Assembly (NCBI GenBank): GCA_963971425.1
Contig: OZ020517.1
Span: 8,434,501 to 8,498,500 of the forward strand
Direction of reading: 5' to 3'
Length of the DNA stretch: 64,000 bases
DNA from: Bryoerythrophyllum caledonicum
Taxonomy: Eukaryota; Streptophyta; Bryopsida; Pottiales; Pottiaceae
Positions 24,469 to 37,307 of this stretch are shown here, piece after piece. A model generated the notes under the pieces. The model was not told the origin of the DNA. It searched no databases and saw only the letters and a list, made by a program, of their open reading frames with translations. How positions within the stretch are numbered: the stretch's first letter is position 1; every line of letters starts with the position of its first letter. The translations under genes were made by a program, and so were the position numbers.

Positions 24469-27400
24469 GGTTTTTTTTCCCAGTTTTGTACTAGTGAAGG
24501 GAGATTCGGCACCGAAACATCTCAACCAAGAACGTTGTTCCAGTGATTGAGATATCGAGGAGGTCGTCCGGCAATTCCACTAGATTCATATGGTTTTAAT
24601 TTATGCTGTCACCGAAGAATGCTTCGGCACCAAATCATTCTTTAAACAATGAATTATCAAGGTTTCTAGCTCATGCATGTCTGTTTTTGCTTCCTTCCGA
24701 GGGAGATTCGGCACCGAACATCGTAACCATGATCATTAATCAATTAAACTAGACAGCGAGACCGGCAACTTTAATGTATGATGTTGATCAATATTCAAGT
24801 TCATTAGACCCATTGGTAACCACAAGAGTTCATAAACATGACATAATCGGCCTCAAGAACCACATAATAGATTTGGTATTTTGAATAGATTCAAAGTTTG
24901 ATGGATTGAATCGGGCCCATGGCTTCGGTTGAACATCTATGGATGTTATTGTCTCTGAATGAATAACGAATGGAAATGAACTCCGTTGTTTGGATGACGT
25001 TCTTGGACGAGCTGGTATGATTTTGTGTACGTATTATCCACGCCGCCGCTTGTGTTGAAGCGGCGTCAAGATGGTGAGCGGGAGTGGTCGAAAGTGACAG
25101 GGGTTGACAAGCGACGGCAGGTAAGTTCGGCAATAATTGATCAAACTGAAATTTAGATGTATAGAGCTTTAGATCGGTATCACTTTCCGGAGCTTTGCAG
25201 AATGTTGTCTTACTGCAAGGGCATCATTCTGCGGCACTCCTTTCCTTCACCATTGAGCTGCATCAACGAATACGACGTGGAGATTTTAGAATATTTGGAT
25301 GTGGTAGCCGTTTCACAGGCTCCATCTCTGGAATCAAACCCGGATTGTATGTGACTGGACTTCAGTGGAGGTGCTTCAGCGCCGAAGCATGATCCTTGGC
25401 ACCAATGCATGTATCCTCTGGCGTATATATACATACTCCTCTACGTCAATGACTAAAATACAGATGGACTACTCTTCTCTTACGCATACTTACGTTGTTT
25501 GTGTCCCCATTGTACCTTACTTAAGATGCCTCTTAATTTGCCATTTAATTTTTAACCTTCCTAATGTGTTGTTTTTTAAACTTGTTGTAGGAGGTGATTA
25601 GCAATATGGAAGAATCCACGTAGCCAATTTCAAATGCTGAAGTTCAAGTAAGTCACCTTTGTATTATAATGAATACTATTTTTTTAATAGTATACTTTGA
25701 TGATATCAATGGTATGAAACTTGACATTCTGTTTATGAAACCAGGATTTGGCAGATTCTAAAAATAAAGACTCATGTGACCTCAAATGTCCCGTGGGGCT
25801 TTTTGATTTCAAGGCGGGAGAACGAGCAATGAGATATCAACAAAAGTCTGATTTTATGCACGTCCTTCATAGTATGAATATTACACAAGGACGTTTTTAT
25901 GTGCCTTTGTGTAGGATGATTCCACTACCAAGAGTTCATCCATTGCAGGAGATTGATGTTGTTGCATTGGAGAGGCGTTTTGAGGGAGGCTATAATGATG
26001 GGGATAGAGCTCTCTATATTTCCATCTGTGATCATCACGAAAAGACTCAAGATGTTTATGAAGAAGTCAAGGCAGCTTGAAGTTCTCACTGGCGTGAAGC
26101 TAATGAACGGTTCATGGACCTTTTTTGTTTCAATCCAGATTATGATGCATTCCGCGGTAAGATGTTCTACGTGTGGGATGACAACCACACGTATTCTGCA
26201 TGGTGGCACTTCATTAATGCGGAGCATGGGAATGATCCCCAATGGCATTATTTAGTCTTCAGCATAGTATTGGATCCCAAGGGGCGTATTTCAACAATGC
26301 TTAATTGTATGCATGATGTGAACTGGTAAGAATTTAATTCAATCATATATTTTGTCCTTAAGATTTTATTGTTATTATTATGCTCACAAATTCATATTCA
26401 CAGGTCTATACAAAACGATCACGTCAAGAACAGTTTGACTGCTAAATTGCAACGCATTCGTTACTATGGTGGATTGTAGTTGGAGGAATTTAAAGACCTT
26501 CCTACTCCTGAAGAGTATTGCACTTGTGTCAAAGTGAAGAAAGCTAAACCATCTTGGTACCCGCTTACAGTTGACGTATTCATATCATTATTATTTCATG
26601 TAAGTAACTTGACTCTTCAATTTGACTTTCATTAATTTTAAATAACTCTTCACTTCAATGTTTATGATATACAAGTTATGTTTACAGCAAGACATTTCTC
26701 GTGCATCCGATGAAGCTAGGTGTCATGTACATGTCGATCTTTATTTCAATTTCCAGGTGGAGATGTCAAAGAAACTGTGTTGGACTCGTGGCTGAACCGG
26801 GCTACGTTTTGAGCTCAGCTATGAACTATACTTTTGTTGATTTTGTTCTTTAACTTTCAATGTTATTGTTTGACCTATTTCTTTATTGTAAATTCAGTTG
26901 GAAAACTTGTTCATTGTCGAGTTCGAGCGCCTTTCTTTGAAAGGAACCATTTCAGTGGATTGGCAAGCCTCTCCCGGAATCATGAGGCCTGCTATTAGTA
27001 TTGAGAGGTGGCGTATTTTATTATGGGACAAGGCATATTTATCATTTCTGCACACAAGTGTCAAGCCTCCTTTTCTCAAGAATTCTTGGCTTGAAAGTCT
27101 ACCAACTAGAGTCTTTGTTGTTAGCCGTCTTGTCTACATGTTTGAACTAAACTCTATCATTTGCTTTCAAGAATATTTTGTTATTGTTGATTTTATTATA
27201 TTGAAATTGTATTATATATTTTAAACAATTGCATTGTCAGTACAGGTATGTCATAAGAGAACTTTTGCCTATTGAATGCACTTGGGAAGAACAACTGCCC
27301 TCTATTATTTGTTGTTTGGGCTCAACCTAACTCTGGTCTTTGCATCTTCACGGCAATTCAACAAAGCAAGTTCTCGGCAGCACACCTTCAAGGGGGTGTT

Positions 27401-29331
27401 TGGTACCTTGAATGTCCCATTTCGTTTACCCCAGATGAAGAGTTGGAGTTTCGAAGTAGCATACATGGCAATGCACATGTCTTACCAATAGCAGGGGAAG
27501 AGGATGGCATTATATTGCGGGGTCCTTCTTCATTACCTCTAGTTGAGACAAATGATAGGACTTCATCAAAAAAGAAAAGGTTGTCGAAGAAGGAGAAGGA
27601 GAAGCTTCAGGAAGAGAAGGCAACTCTTGCTGCAAAAGAACAAGCTGAAATTGTAGAGAAAGTCATGGCACATGCTCTTACGAAGGCGGCAACATCAAAT
27701 CATCATGTATTAGATTCTTCTCTTGTGATGGCTTCGCAGGCTGTAGGTTCTTGTTATTTGCAAACCTCTTGGAATGTGGCTGCGCAACGAAACGCACGTC
27801 AACCTACAGCCTCTGGTTCTTCTATACCACCGCCTGTGTCCACTGAGTTATTCATTCAAAATGCCTCAGTGTCCACTATTATGGATTTTTTCGGGCTCAG
27901 TGGTGGTCAACATCCTCTTTGGGCATTACTCCATGATTTTATATCTCGGGTATTTAATTTCTCTTTATCAGTTTCAATATGTTTATATGATATCATTTGA
28001 TTTCATTCTTTTCATTATTCATAATTTCTTCTATCATGTTGGAACAAGGAGGACCCGTCGTGTTTCCAATCCACAATGCAAACACACTTGAATTGATATG
28101 ATTATTGTAGACATTCTAGAGAATTTGCCTGTGCCTGGAATATCAGTACCGAATACGGCCATTCCACCTTGGAATGTTAGGCCGGATAAATATATAGAGA
28201 CGGTGTTTGAATTTGTTGATTTGTACTTGCATGACAACGCCGCTCTCCTACTATTTCATCCAAATGATCGTGACGTCTTGTTTGAGGTGGAAGAGCTAGC
28301 AGAGACTTATAATTTCCGGTTTGAGCACGATTGGTGGGCAATGAATGATCTTCCTTTAGCTTTGCCACGTAATTCCTCCTCCACGATATGTTTACACTTT
28401 TCATTTTCTACAATCTACATAGTATATTAACTTTATATGTCCTAATTCATTCTTACTTTGTTTTTGTAGTGTACTTGGTTCTGGGCTCAGTTATTTGTAC
28501 AAGATGATCAAATCAAATCTCAATTCTTCTTCCGCTCGAGCATTGATAAACACGACACTTTCTACAATGTGGTAACGTCTCACACTCTGAAGCTTATGCA
28601 TGAGAGTGTGCCATGACGAGGGCCTTGGGAGAAAGGTTTTGATTTCATGCGGTTCTTCATTGAGGCAACATCAGAGGTTGGAGATATTATATTAGATTGG
28701 AATGCCTCCATTGGTAATTCTTATTTGACACTAAATCTTCCATTTGATTTTTTAATGTGCTCAAGCTTTTATTTATTCAGTCAAGCCAGTTTTTAATTGT
28801 CTTGGCCTCTTGCAGAAGCATCTATTCGTGTTTGTCAAGCAACCGGTTGCCACATTTTGGCCTTTGAAGATGACTCGGAAATCTTCAAATTTCTATTGGA
28901 ACCTCTTATTCCTACAGCAATGCCGCCTCCAGTGGCTCAGAATAAGAGGATTCGACGGTATGCTTCTAATGAGCGTCCTGAAAAGAGACAAAAAGGCAAT
29001 CGTGTAGCATCTTCTGAGTAACTTTGGACCTTATACTATGGTTTACCCTTCATATAAAAAACATAATATAAAATCTTCTTCAATTCCTTATTGTTTTTTT
29101 CCTTGTAGAGTTTCAACAAGATCAACTCCTTCTGCTCCATCAGGGCTTGCTTCGTCTTCACCACCATCAAGCATTTTTCTCCCTAGCTATGCTGCAGATG
29201 CGGCTCAAGTGATGGCAGAGTTGCCATCTCCACAATTACGGCAGCCTAGGCGCGCTTTTGATAAGCGAGTTATTCAGTATCTTGATTTAGAGGCTCATGA
29301 AAGTGCTGGTAGCGAGGATAGTTCTAAATAG

Positions 29332-29976
29332 GCTTACAATGGCGGTCCGTTCATAGATAGTTTTTTGATTTGCATTGCATGCTAATTGAATAAGCATTTG
29401 TTTTGGTTTAACTTGGCCTTCAATTGACATTGATTTGCCAATTGATAGCTTTATCTTAGATTTCATTTATACTTATCGCATTGTACCATGTCCTTTAGGA
29501 CTATTTCATTATATATTTATCTTCTTTTCTTCTCTTCATGTAATGTTATAATGGTTTTACAATACCAATTTCACACTAATAACTAGCACATACATTTATC
29601 TTCTGTCTTACTAATTTACTCCCGCACTATTATGTTATCAAAAAAGAAATATATTTAACCATATTTTGGATCTTCATCTTATCAATCTTTATTTATTTTG
29701 ACTTTTGAGTTTTTATTTTTGTTAGTACTTGTAATATTTGAGCCCTTAATCCATATAGTATTCAAAATTATGGTTTAAAAACCCTACATAGTACATGGTG
29801 ACATCACTCTTTTTAATAAATGTTCATGATGATGTCAGCCCTAATGGCTATAAATATACTAAGAAAATCCATTTGAATGCAAAAATTTTCAAGTTTTTTA
29901 AAAGTATCCCACGGTAATAGGGGCCCCTTTGTTCATTAAGTCTATGTAAAATCCTTAAAAGTTAGCTCTTTTTTTT
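29332..29976. other. No gene seen
   Basis: AT-rich 3' flank of the ParB-methyltransferase gene. Nothing coding or repetitive was recognised up to the GTGAGCG-type repeat. Confidence 0.3.
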
Positions 29977-30023
29977 TGCTCACCGCTCTCCGCTCACCGC
30001 TCACCGCTCACATAGGATCTTTC
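29977..30023. repeat. CGCTCAC heptamer repeat
   Basis: Five successive (C)GCTCAC-like heptamers. This is the inverted form of the GTGAGCG repeats at 40985-41050 and related to the CTCACTG repeats at 43068-43098. It may mark the end of another element of the same kind. Confidence 0.55.
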
Positions 30024-30068
30024 CCCCTTTCCTCACTTGCATAGAAAGCGAGGAAGCAGCTTTTCAAT

Positions 30069-30350
30069 CGATTTGACAGGAAACCCCCCACGCTCAGACT
30101 TACCACGTGGGGAGGAGGTGGTGGGGCCAAAACCTGGCCCCTATTTTGTTTTTGGATGGGGCCCTAAATTTAGCCAAAGGGAGACCTTCAGACTAAAGTG
30201 AGGAAAAGCTTCACCCTAATTTCGTAAAAAAAAAGCCAAAAAAAGCCTCTGACCCCCCCAAAATGGGAGGGCCAGAAAAATGAGCCCATGCAACTAAGAC
30301 GGGGCCCCACCTCGGGTAAGCCCGAGCTTGGGGGGTTTCCTGTCCGCGCC
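30069..30350. mobile_element. MULE-type MITE with 9-bp target duplication
   Basis: The ends contain GACAGGAAACCCCCC (left) and its inverse GGGGGGTTTCCTGTC (right), with imperfect pairing running further inwards through CAGACTTACCACG/CCTCGGGTAAGCCCG. The 9-mer CTTTTCAAT flanks both sides (30060-30068 and 30351-30359). A 9-bp duplication points to the Mutator superfamily. The element is distinctly GC-rich compared with its surroundings and has no open frame of note. Confidence 0.65.
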
Positions 30351-30654
30351 CTTTTCAATGTGTCATCTTCTGGATAGTGCCAAGTTTTTCATTGGATGAA
30401 AGTAGAAGTGCTACTTGCAATTTGATTGGTCCAGAGCCTTTGAATTGGCTTTTGGTCAGCGGCTCGACTTCCACACTTGGACAACGGTTGAGAAGGTGAG
30501 GGAGTTTGAAAGATCTAATGTATACCCCCCCCATCAAGGCTTTTTTTTTTGTGACAAGCTGACTGAATTGCATTTGTGTTCAATTTGGATTTGCTAAAAC
30601 TATGGAGGGATGCTCTAGCAGTGGTGTGTCAGAGATTGTGTCGCCAAAAAAAAA

Positions 30655-31040
30655 AAACCTTGTCCCCCATGACCGCCATATTAAGCAAGGTGTACATAAG
30701 GAGAATCCAAATAATAGAATATTTTGTTTTTAGTGATAGCGAGTAGAATTACAACCTCAACCCCAAGTGATTTCATATTTTTCCAATGGGATGTGAATTA
30801 GATATGAATTTTCAAAGTGGTCAGCCATGTTTAGCTTGTTTCTACCACTAGGTATCCCCCATCAACGGTGATCTAAAGTTAGGGGTCTTGACCAATAGTA
30901 AGCCTTAATTTGGAGCAAGCAAAGTGTGAATGGGTGGAAATGGGATGGATATGGGATGGAATTGGGACCAAATATAGAGTGGCAGTGATGGGCTTGACTA
31001 CCTTACATGGCAACACTTTTTGAAGGTTTTGGCGCCAAGA
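30655..31040 (+). repeat. Interspersed repeat, second copy at 62560-63790
   Basis: It shares TGACCGCCATATTAAGC, GATTTCATATTTTTCCAATG, GTTTAGCTTGTTT and AAATATAGAGTGGCAGTGATG with 62560-63790. That copy contains a TTAA element which this one lacks, so this copy preserves the pre-insertion site near 30705-30735. The nature of the repeat is unknown. Confidence 0.7.
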
Positions 31041-31828
31041 GTTTGGCCTCTCGAGGGAAGTTTGGTCCAAACAAGAATAGAAACCTAAACTCTTGTCGAA
31101 TCTTAACCCCTAAAGGACAGAGCCTATGACCATAGGATCAATCCCATACAAGTTTATATATAATTTTGAGAATATATCTTGAGTATTCTTCTTCCTCCAT
31201 TACAATAAGAGATTGTTGTTTACATCCAAAGCAAACAATATTTTACTAATTTGATGTCCCTAACATGTATAGTTTCTAATCCAACGTGAACGCCAAAGGA
31301 TTCAGATCAAAGTAGAAGGAAATAATACTTCAATAAAGCACTCAAATAAAACCTACCAACAAACAACAATTATAAAACAAACAAACCTTATTTGTAATGG
31401 CATGTCAGACGTCCTTCATGTAGTACCTTCAAGACTGTGAAACACCGGCAAGGACATCCAAGCCTGAACAAACGCCATTCTTGTATAAGTTTATACCCCC
31501 ACATCTGCAAGGAATGAACCAATTCTGTTCAGCTAATTGAAAATATCATAGCTCCAAAACTGCAGTGTCTCATGCAGCCATACTATTTCTGTTACATTTT
31601 ATTTAATCTCTTCCAGCATTACTTGCATACAGAAGTATTACTTACATACGTTCCGTTACTTTTTGATTATATTTGACCAACACATAGCCATTTATAACCA
31701 TGTCACAATATTCCTTTTCTCATTATCCGCTCATCCTCAAGACATAGCAAATGCAAAAATAGACTATCATACAACGGTATATATGAGACATGGCTTTAGC
31801 CTAGTTTTGCGATTTTAGCTTTTCTGCA
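31041..31828. other. No gene seen; one TTAACCCCTAAAGGAC terminus
   Basis: A piggyBac-type left terminus TTAACCCCTAAAGGAC occurs at about 31105, but a matching right terminus was not found within the next kilobases. Otherwise the stretch is AT-rich and non-coding. Confidence 0.35.
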
Positions 31829-34450
31829 CTATGAGTTGCATGTAATCACCATTACCCTCCTTTCATCAATCTCTAGATCATTGTCAACGCCAATCTCACC
31901 ATATGAATGGTTCAAGGGATCCTCTTCATTTTCCCTTACTTTGGCTTCTTGTTCCACGTCTAGGGTATGGTTATTTACAATCCTCCTTTTTCTCGATGTA
32001 TTCGTGCTTATGTGTTTGTTATCATCATTTTTATAATAAGGGTTGTTTTCCATGGTAAGGTTGAGCTCGGTACTACAGAAGTCAACGCCATCCTCGTCAA
32101 ATGATACTCATCTTCCACCTCTATACTTGTTTTGTCATCATTCTCTCCAAGGTCTACGTATTGTTGTTCTCCACTACAAACATCATTAATCCTTGAACTA
32201 CATCTGACTTGACATTGCTTAAGTAAATGCTTGTTTTTCTAACCTCAATATTGACCAATATCTTCCAATGCCTGTAAAGGTTGTCCTTGACTAAAAAAAA
32301 CATGGTGGCATTTTGTAGGAAAACAAATGGCTTGTGCCGCTCCAAATGAGACCTCATTAATTCTTTTGCCAACATAGGGTTGTACCCACATTCATCTTCC
32401 ACCAACGTAATACTTCTCCGCCATCATGTTTTGTTGTTGTTGTACCACACCTTTACAATATTGTAATTTAGTTGAATAATATATTCCACCTACCTTAAAT
32501 ACTCAACTTTTCTTCAAGTCCCAGGTCAATCACCATTGATATACATGGCTCTTGCGTGGTATTTTGAGTAGAGTCTCTAGTAGCTATACAAAAGTGACGT
32601 CTTTTTTACCACATCCCTGTATATAATGCTAAAAGCTTGCTTTGTGCAATGGGCACGTTGTAATATCTAATTCATCTTGGTTTACATGGTTGTCTCATGT
32701 CTGCTAGCCTCCTAAAAACAATACTACGTACCCAATGTCTAAATGGTCCTAAGTCTTGGCCTTCTTCTATTGCTAATAATGTTGTACTTTGTACCCCATG
32801 GCTCTAAGCTAGGGTGGATCTTTGAAATAAATGTACGGGTTTTCTTGCACAGAATGTCATCCATCATTTTTGTAACATAAGCCATAGGTAAAAATTCCTC
32901 TTGCATTTTTGGTTCTTCTTTCATCTTTCACATGACAAAAGATTTTGGATCCAAAAGCGTTGCATACTTTGAAACTAATACCATTGCTTCCTAGCTCATG
33001 TAACCTCTAGCCATGCTTGATCCTGGACGTGCCTGTTGTCCAATGCAATCTTTAAGACGTTTCATATGCCGTTCCACAAAGTACATCTACCAGACCACTT
33101 GTAATGGGAGGGGCGTGCTAGAGATAATTTGCTAAAATGGGGCTGAATGTCAAAGAAACTAGGAGGCATTGTCATTCTAGATGACACACTACGTCATATG
33201 CCTCTATCTCTAATTGTTGTAAATGAGCAAGTACATTTGCGCATAGATTTCTTTTTAAATCGGATATCTTATAAACAACAATTTGTATCTCTGCATTCAA
33301 CATCCTCCATACAACAATGGGCAAAAAGTCATGCAAGACAATATGCAAGTCATGTATTTTCATTCCCACAATCATGTTTTGCCAAAACTTCAATGCCATG
33401 GATGACTTGTAGTTGCTTGGTGTCCTTATCCTAGCTATCATTTTTGTAATGCTCTAAAATTCAAGCGGGGTCCAAACCCACGATGCTTTTTCGTACTTGT
33501 ACTTTCTATCTCTGGTCTCCTTGTCTACATGTACAAATTTTGATTCATAAAGTTTTGACATCTGTGATGTTGCTTTCAATTCCTCCCTTACAAACCTTCC
33601 ATTTGCCTTAGACCCCTTTGCATTTGAAAGTGCCTTCATTTAAGAATATACAATGTTTTTCTCTACATGCATTGAATCAAGTAAGTATTGCAGTAACAAA
33701 TATTGCACAACAATAGTTATTTAGTACCGTGAAAAAAAGAAGTATATAATGCCTTTACTAATGATTTGCTGACAAAAAGCAACATTCAATTAACAATAGT
33801 CAATTACAAGAACGTCTTGAATCAACCTTGAAGTACCAATGCTTGTAGATTGATGACATTTGGTTAATTTCCGCTTTTGTCAACTGGAACATGGTCTATT
33901 GTGTCATTTTCTTGTACTCAAAGCCATTGTTCCTTCTAAAAATCTAGAGTCAGTTTTGTTGCATTGCTACGTCATTCTGTAGTTCATGTCCATAGGGCAT
34001 GTTCTTCCTTAAGCCCATGTAGATAGTTTTGCTTGAGTATGGAGAGTGTGTGCGCTTAAATTCATCCAGTTCACATAGTGGGCAAGCGTTATAACCTCCA
34101 ATGATCAATCCTAAACATAACCTGTAACTTGTGCAATTATCAGCATGAATATGTGTTATTAATAAACAAGATTTATACTTGTGTTACGTATGGTGCATCC
34201 TAAAACTCCATTAGTGTATTAGACTCTCTTCCCACCATCAAACATTGCTAATAAAAAAGATTTGTACGTGGCCAGTCATGCATTGTCCATATTAACATTG
34301 CTTTCAAAGTGAACTTATTTTTTTGCCATAGAGTAGAGACATCGTATGCATGAATATCCTCAATCTATAGTTGATGCAATTTGTCAATCAAGAGTTCTAT
34401 GTATACATGCATGTCTTTTACTTTTTGAGGTCTTGAATACATGGTAAGCT
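31829..34450 (-). pseudogene. CACTA (En/Spm) transposase, TNPD-like, decayed
   Basis: Read leftwards from about 34400, pieces in order match plant CACTA transposases. They are LIDKLHQL with AYDVSTLWQKNKFTLKAML and WTMHDWP; then GYNACPLC and MPYGHELQ (Transposase_21-like); then GMKIHDLHIVLHDFLPIVV and CHLEMTMPPSFFD (DUF4218-like, about 33380-33150); then WWMYFVERHMKRLK (about 33090-33050); and finally HWKILVNIEVRK (DUF4216-like, about 32250) with an acidic tail ending at 31829. Several stops and frame changes break it; the longest open pieces are 61-89 codons. No CACTA termini were located near either side. Confidence 0.7.
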
Positions 34451-36170
34451 TAAAACGAGAATGACTAAAATAACAACGTGGAGGACTACAAAGGCATACA
34501 CATAGTAGATGACTACAAAGGCAAGGCACATTGTAGATTTACTCCATCCATAGCCAACCCTCGACACACGTTTCTCACATCATATGTTTCACCCACGTGC
34601 TCTCAAAACAAATCCTCCGCATGCTTAACCTTGAAACGCCATAGGAGCCAGAAACTAGCTTCTCGGATGATAGTTTGAGGATGGCAATCAATGTAACCAA
34701 TCGTTTTTCATCCAATTTTTTTTGTATGCATAAGGAAGATGTTGCACATTGTATGCTAATTAGAAGTATTGTGGAGTGGATTGATTTCTTGAAAATAAGA
34801 AGGAAGTGCATGCCATGGAATGGACTTTGGTGGATCTCCTATCGTCGTCTTTAACAACTTAAGTGAGGATAAAGTCGTGTGGGGATGACTGCCTGTGGTA
34901 TTGGGTCATGGGCAGTCAAAAGAAAAGTTTTAGATGGGCAGGGGGCAGTGAGCCACGTCACAAATACGGGCAGTTCTTGAAGGTAGGAAAGATTGTTGTA
35001 GGAGTATCCAGAGTGCACAACGCCGTCCTCTTGCTCATAGATCCAATGGAGTCTCACCATGCACACAAAGTCTCAATATGCATACAAAGAACATTCTATT
35101 TATTGCAATCATATATGCACAAGTTGGCTCGCTCTAAATTTCAATTGTAGACCACGTGAAGCAAACAACGTCGTTGAAATAGAATCTCTAAATCCGAGCA
35201 TTAATAAACTTCAAAGAAAGAGGCTTGTAATTGTGATTGAAGTAGATTCCAAACAAGTGCAAAGAAATCAATTGTGTTTAGTGCAAAGAAATCAATTGTG
35301 TTTAGTGCAAAGACGGAATGGTAAGGAGGAGAGTGCGATGCAAAGTCCACGAGCTGTGGTAACCGATGGAGGCTGCAGCGGAAAGAGGCTACAAGCTACT
35401 ACATGATATCACCAATGTCCGCCACATCCGCTGGAATTCAGGTAGAATTATTGTGATTTTAGGATTTTATTCACTTTTGCGTTCCTGCCTACATCAAAAA
35501 ACATCTCTTTAGTTCATTCACACGCTAGTTTGTTGCACAATCAAACATCCTTATCTTAGCAATAAGAGTTCACAGAAGTAAAAAGAAATTTGTCATAAGA
35601 TTGGAGACACTTATAACATATCTTAGTAGCTTGTAGAGGAGCGACAGAGGAGGAAGAGGTGGTGTTGCGGACGCTTACGAGATTCCAACAACATATGTGA
35701 CAATAAAAATGGATATCTTGTGGATTATCATGATGATAAATGCATTGTTTTTCTAATTGAACTATTCACGTGGTCTCCTTTTAATTCAATTGAGGTTGTG
35801 CTCTGCTAAGCTGCGGCTTCTTTTAGGAGTTAAGCTGGATAAAAAATCTCAATTTTAATTCCAGGGAGTTAATCTTTGAATTTCATTGAGATTTCGCATA
35901 ATCCCACTCCAAAAATTCAGATTCCAGTGCAATAAGTGAGGAAGTAGACTGAAACTTTTATTTTTAGTTTTGAACTGTACAATCTCAATTAAGACTTAGT
36001 GAGTAATATAGACAAAAGTTTCATCAACTTTGATTGCATGGAATGAATGATATAAGTGTGTGAAGTAGTGAAAATGGTTCATTTTCTTTTCCCCTTTAGA
36101 ACTGTCTACATTGCAGAGAAGGCCCTTCAATTGTCATGAATAATTTTTTCTATGTGAAATTTTTATTGCA
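34451..36170. other. No clear gene; 24-bp direct duplication at about 35249-35302
   Basis: The phrase CAAAGAAATCAATTGTGTTTA is repeated in direct tandem. A short frame begins MEAAAERGYKLLHDITN at about 35364 and may be part of an N-terminal region of the piggyBac transposase to the right, but I cannot connect it. Confidence 0.25.
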
Positions 36171-36176
36171 TGTCTA

Positions 36177-36945
36177 GTGCGGTTGGCAGAATTACAAGGT
36201 CGAGACAAAATTAATCCATCATTATTGGTGCATGGTGAGGACAACCTCAACAAGAGAGGAAGGCAACGTCTACCTCGTCCGCGTGGGAAACCTAGCTCTA
36301 CTAAACCGCAAAAACATAATAATATTGTGGACTCACAGTATGCCCCAGAAACTTGGACTCAAGAGGGCAGCTCTTGTGCAAGTGATTCTTTGGAATCTTT
36401 CGGGCCAAATATGGATTATGCTCATGCATCTGGAAGGTTATTGTCACCAGTGGGGATTTTTGAGAAATAATGGACCCGGTAAACAAAGCGTAGAATAGTT
36501 AGGGAATCGAACCGATATTCTTCTAAAATTTTGGACGAAGAGGGCAATACCAAAGGGGGAAATTCATGGATTCCTTTATCTTATACAGAGCTTTGTCCTA
36601 CAATGCTATTATTATGATTATGGCATTGATGGCCTTCCAAAACAGAAGGCTCTATTGGGCCCAATCTAAACCACTGTTGTCATGTCATATCATCATTGAT
36701 AGGAAGGGTCCATTTTTTTAGGCAATTTCTCCTTGTCTACGTGTAGCTAGTTTTCCTATAAATGTTCCAGATCAGGGGAGCCTTCAATATGAGAAGTTGC
36801 ATAAACTAAGGTGGTTGTTGGACGATGTAAAGAAAAATTGCAAGGCTTTATGGTATTCCAATGTGCAACTTACGGTTGATGAATCCATGATCCGTTATAA
36901 AGGTGTCTATTGCCCTGTACGGCAATACATGCCATGTTGAAGGTG
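36177..36945 (+). pseudogene. piggyBac transposase fragment
   Basis: At 36775-36945 the frame reads DQGSLQYEKLHKLRWLLDDV and then VDESMIRYKGVYCPVRQYMP. That is the conserved core of the piggyBac (DDE_Tnp_1_7) catalytic region, with the Asp-Glu of VDESM and the YCPxRQYMP motif. The sequence then leaves the family, so the rest of the catalytic domain is absent. A basic region at 36177-36470 (GRQRLPRPRGKPSS) may be N-terminal to it; stops separate the pieces. Such transposases insert at TTAA. It fits as a relative of the enzyme that mobilised the many TTAA elements in this window (inference). Confidence 0.65.
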
Positions 36946-37307
36946 GCAACAATGTGGGAACATTGGTGTTCACCCTAGGTTCTGGAATCAACACAATTTA
37001 AGTTTCAACTATGTACAATGTACATTGCAACACGCATTGTTGAGTAGCCCACGATTGAACATGAACTAAGTTAGGCTAATTATCAAATCTAGGTTACCAA
37101 ACTAAGGAGACTGAACTTGACTTCAACATGCACATACACCCTTAATTCACAACAAAACAAAAAAAAATAACTTGAAGGACTTGAAGGGAGGGGATTTGGT
37201 TTAGGGTCTACTTCTAGCAAATGCTAGAGCTAGACCCTTCTTCATCATCAACGGCTACAAACCTGCACATTACCACAAACGTCAGTAGGTAATTACAAAA
37301 CCACAAG

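Larger units (their letters stand above)
23165..29331 (+). pseudogene. ParB-like domain plus beta-class DNA methyltransferase-like gene, decayed
   Basis: A multi-exon plus-strand gene with plant-type splice sites. Exon candidates are 23165-23409 (Lys/Arg-rich, nuclear-signal-like), about 23480-23680, 25591-25650, 25746-26327, 26405-26600, 26690-26760, 26898-27100, 27250-27950, 28050-28370, 28470-28713, 28817-29021 and 29109-29331. The 25746 exon has a ParB/sulfiredoxin-like fold: RFYVPLCRMIPLPRVHP, then DDNHTYSAWWHFI in place of the usual DGNHRLxAW. A Lys/Glu-rich coiled coil follows at about 27570-27660. The last third resembles a beta-class N6-adenine/N4-cytosine methyltransferase: IIVDILENLPVPG with nearby IPPWNV, ALLLFHPND, then GDIILDWNAS and GCHILAFEDD as the SAM-binding motif I region. 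The DPPY/W catalytic motif is not preserved. In-frame stops occur at 26078, about 26480 and about 28614, with frame changes near 27270 and 28075. ParB-methyltransferase fusions are known in bacteria and phages. Function here is unknown; domain calls are by eye. Confidence 0.5.

Noticed and set aside
31105-31120. Another full TTAA element starting at 31105
   Set aside because: Only one terminus was found, so boundaries cannot be given.
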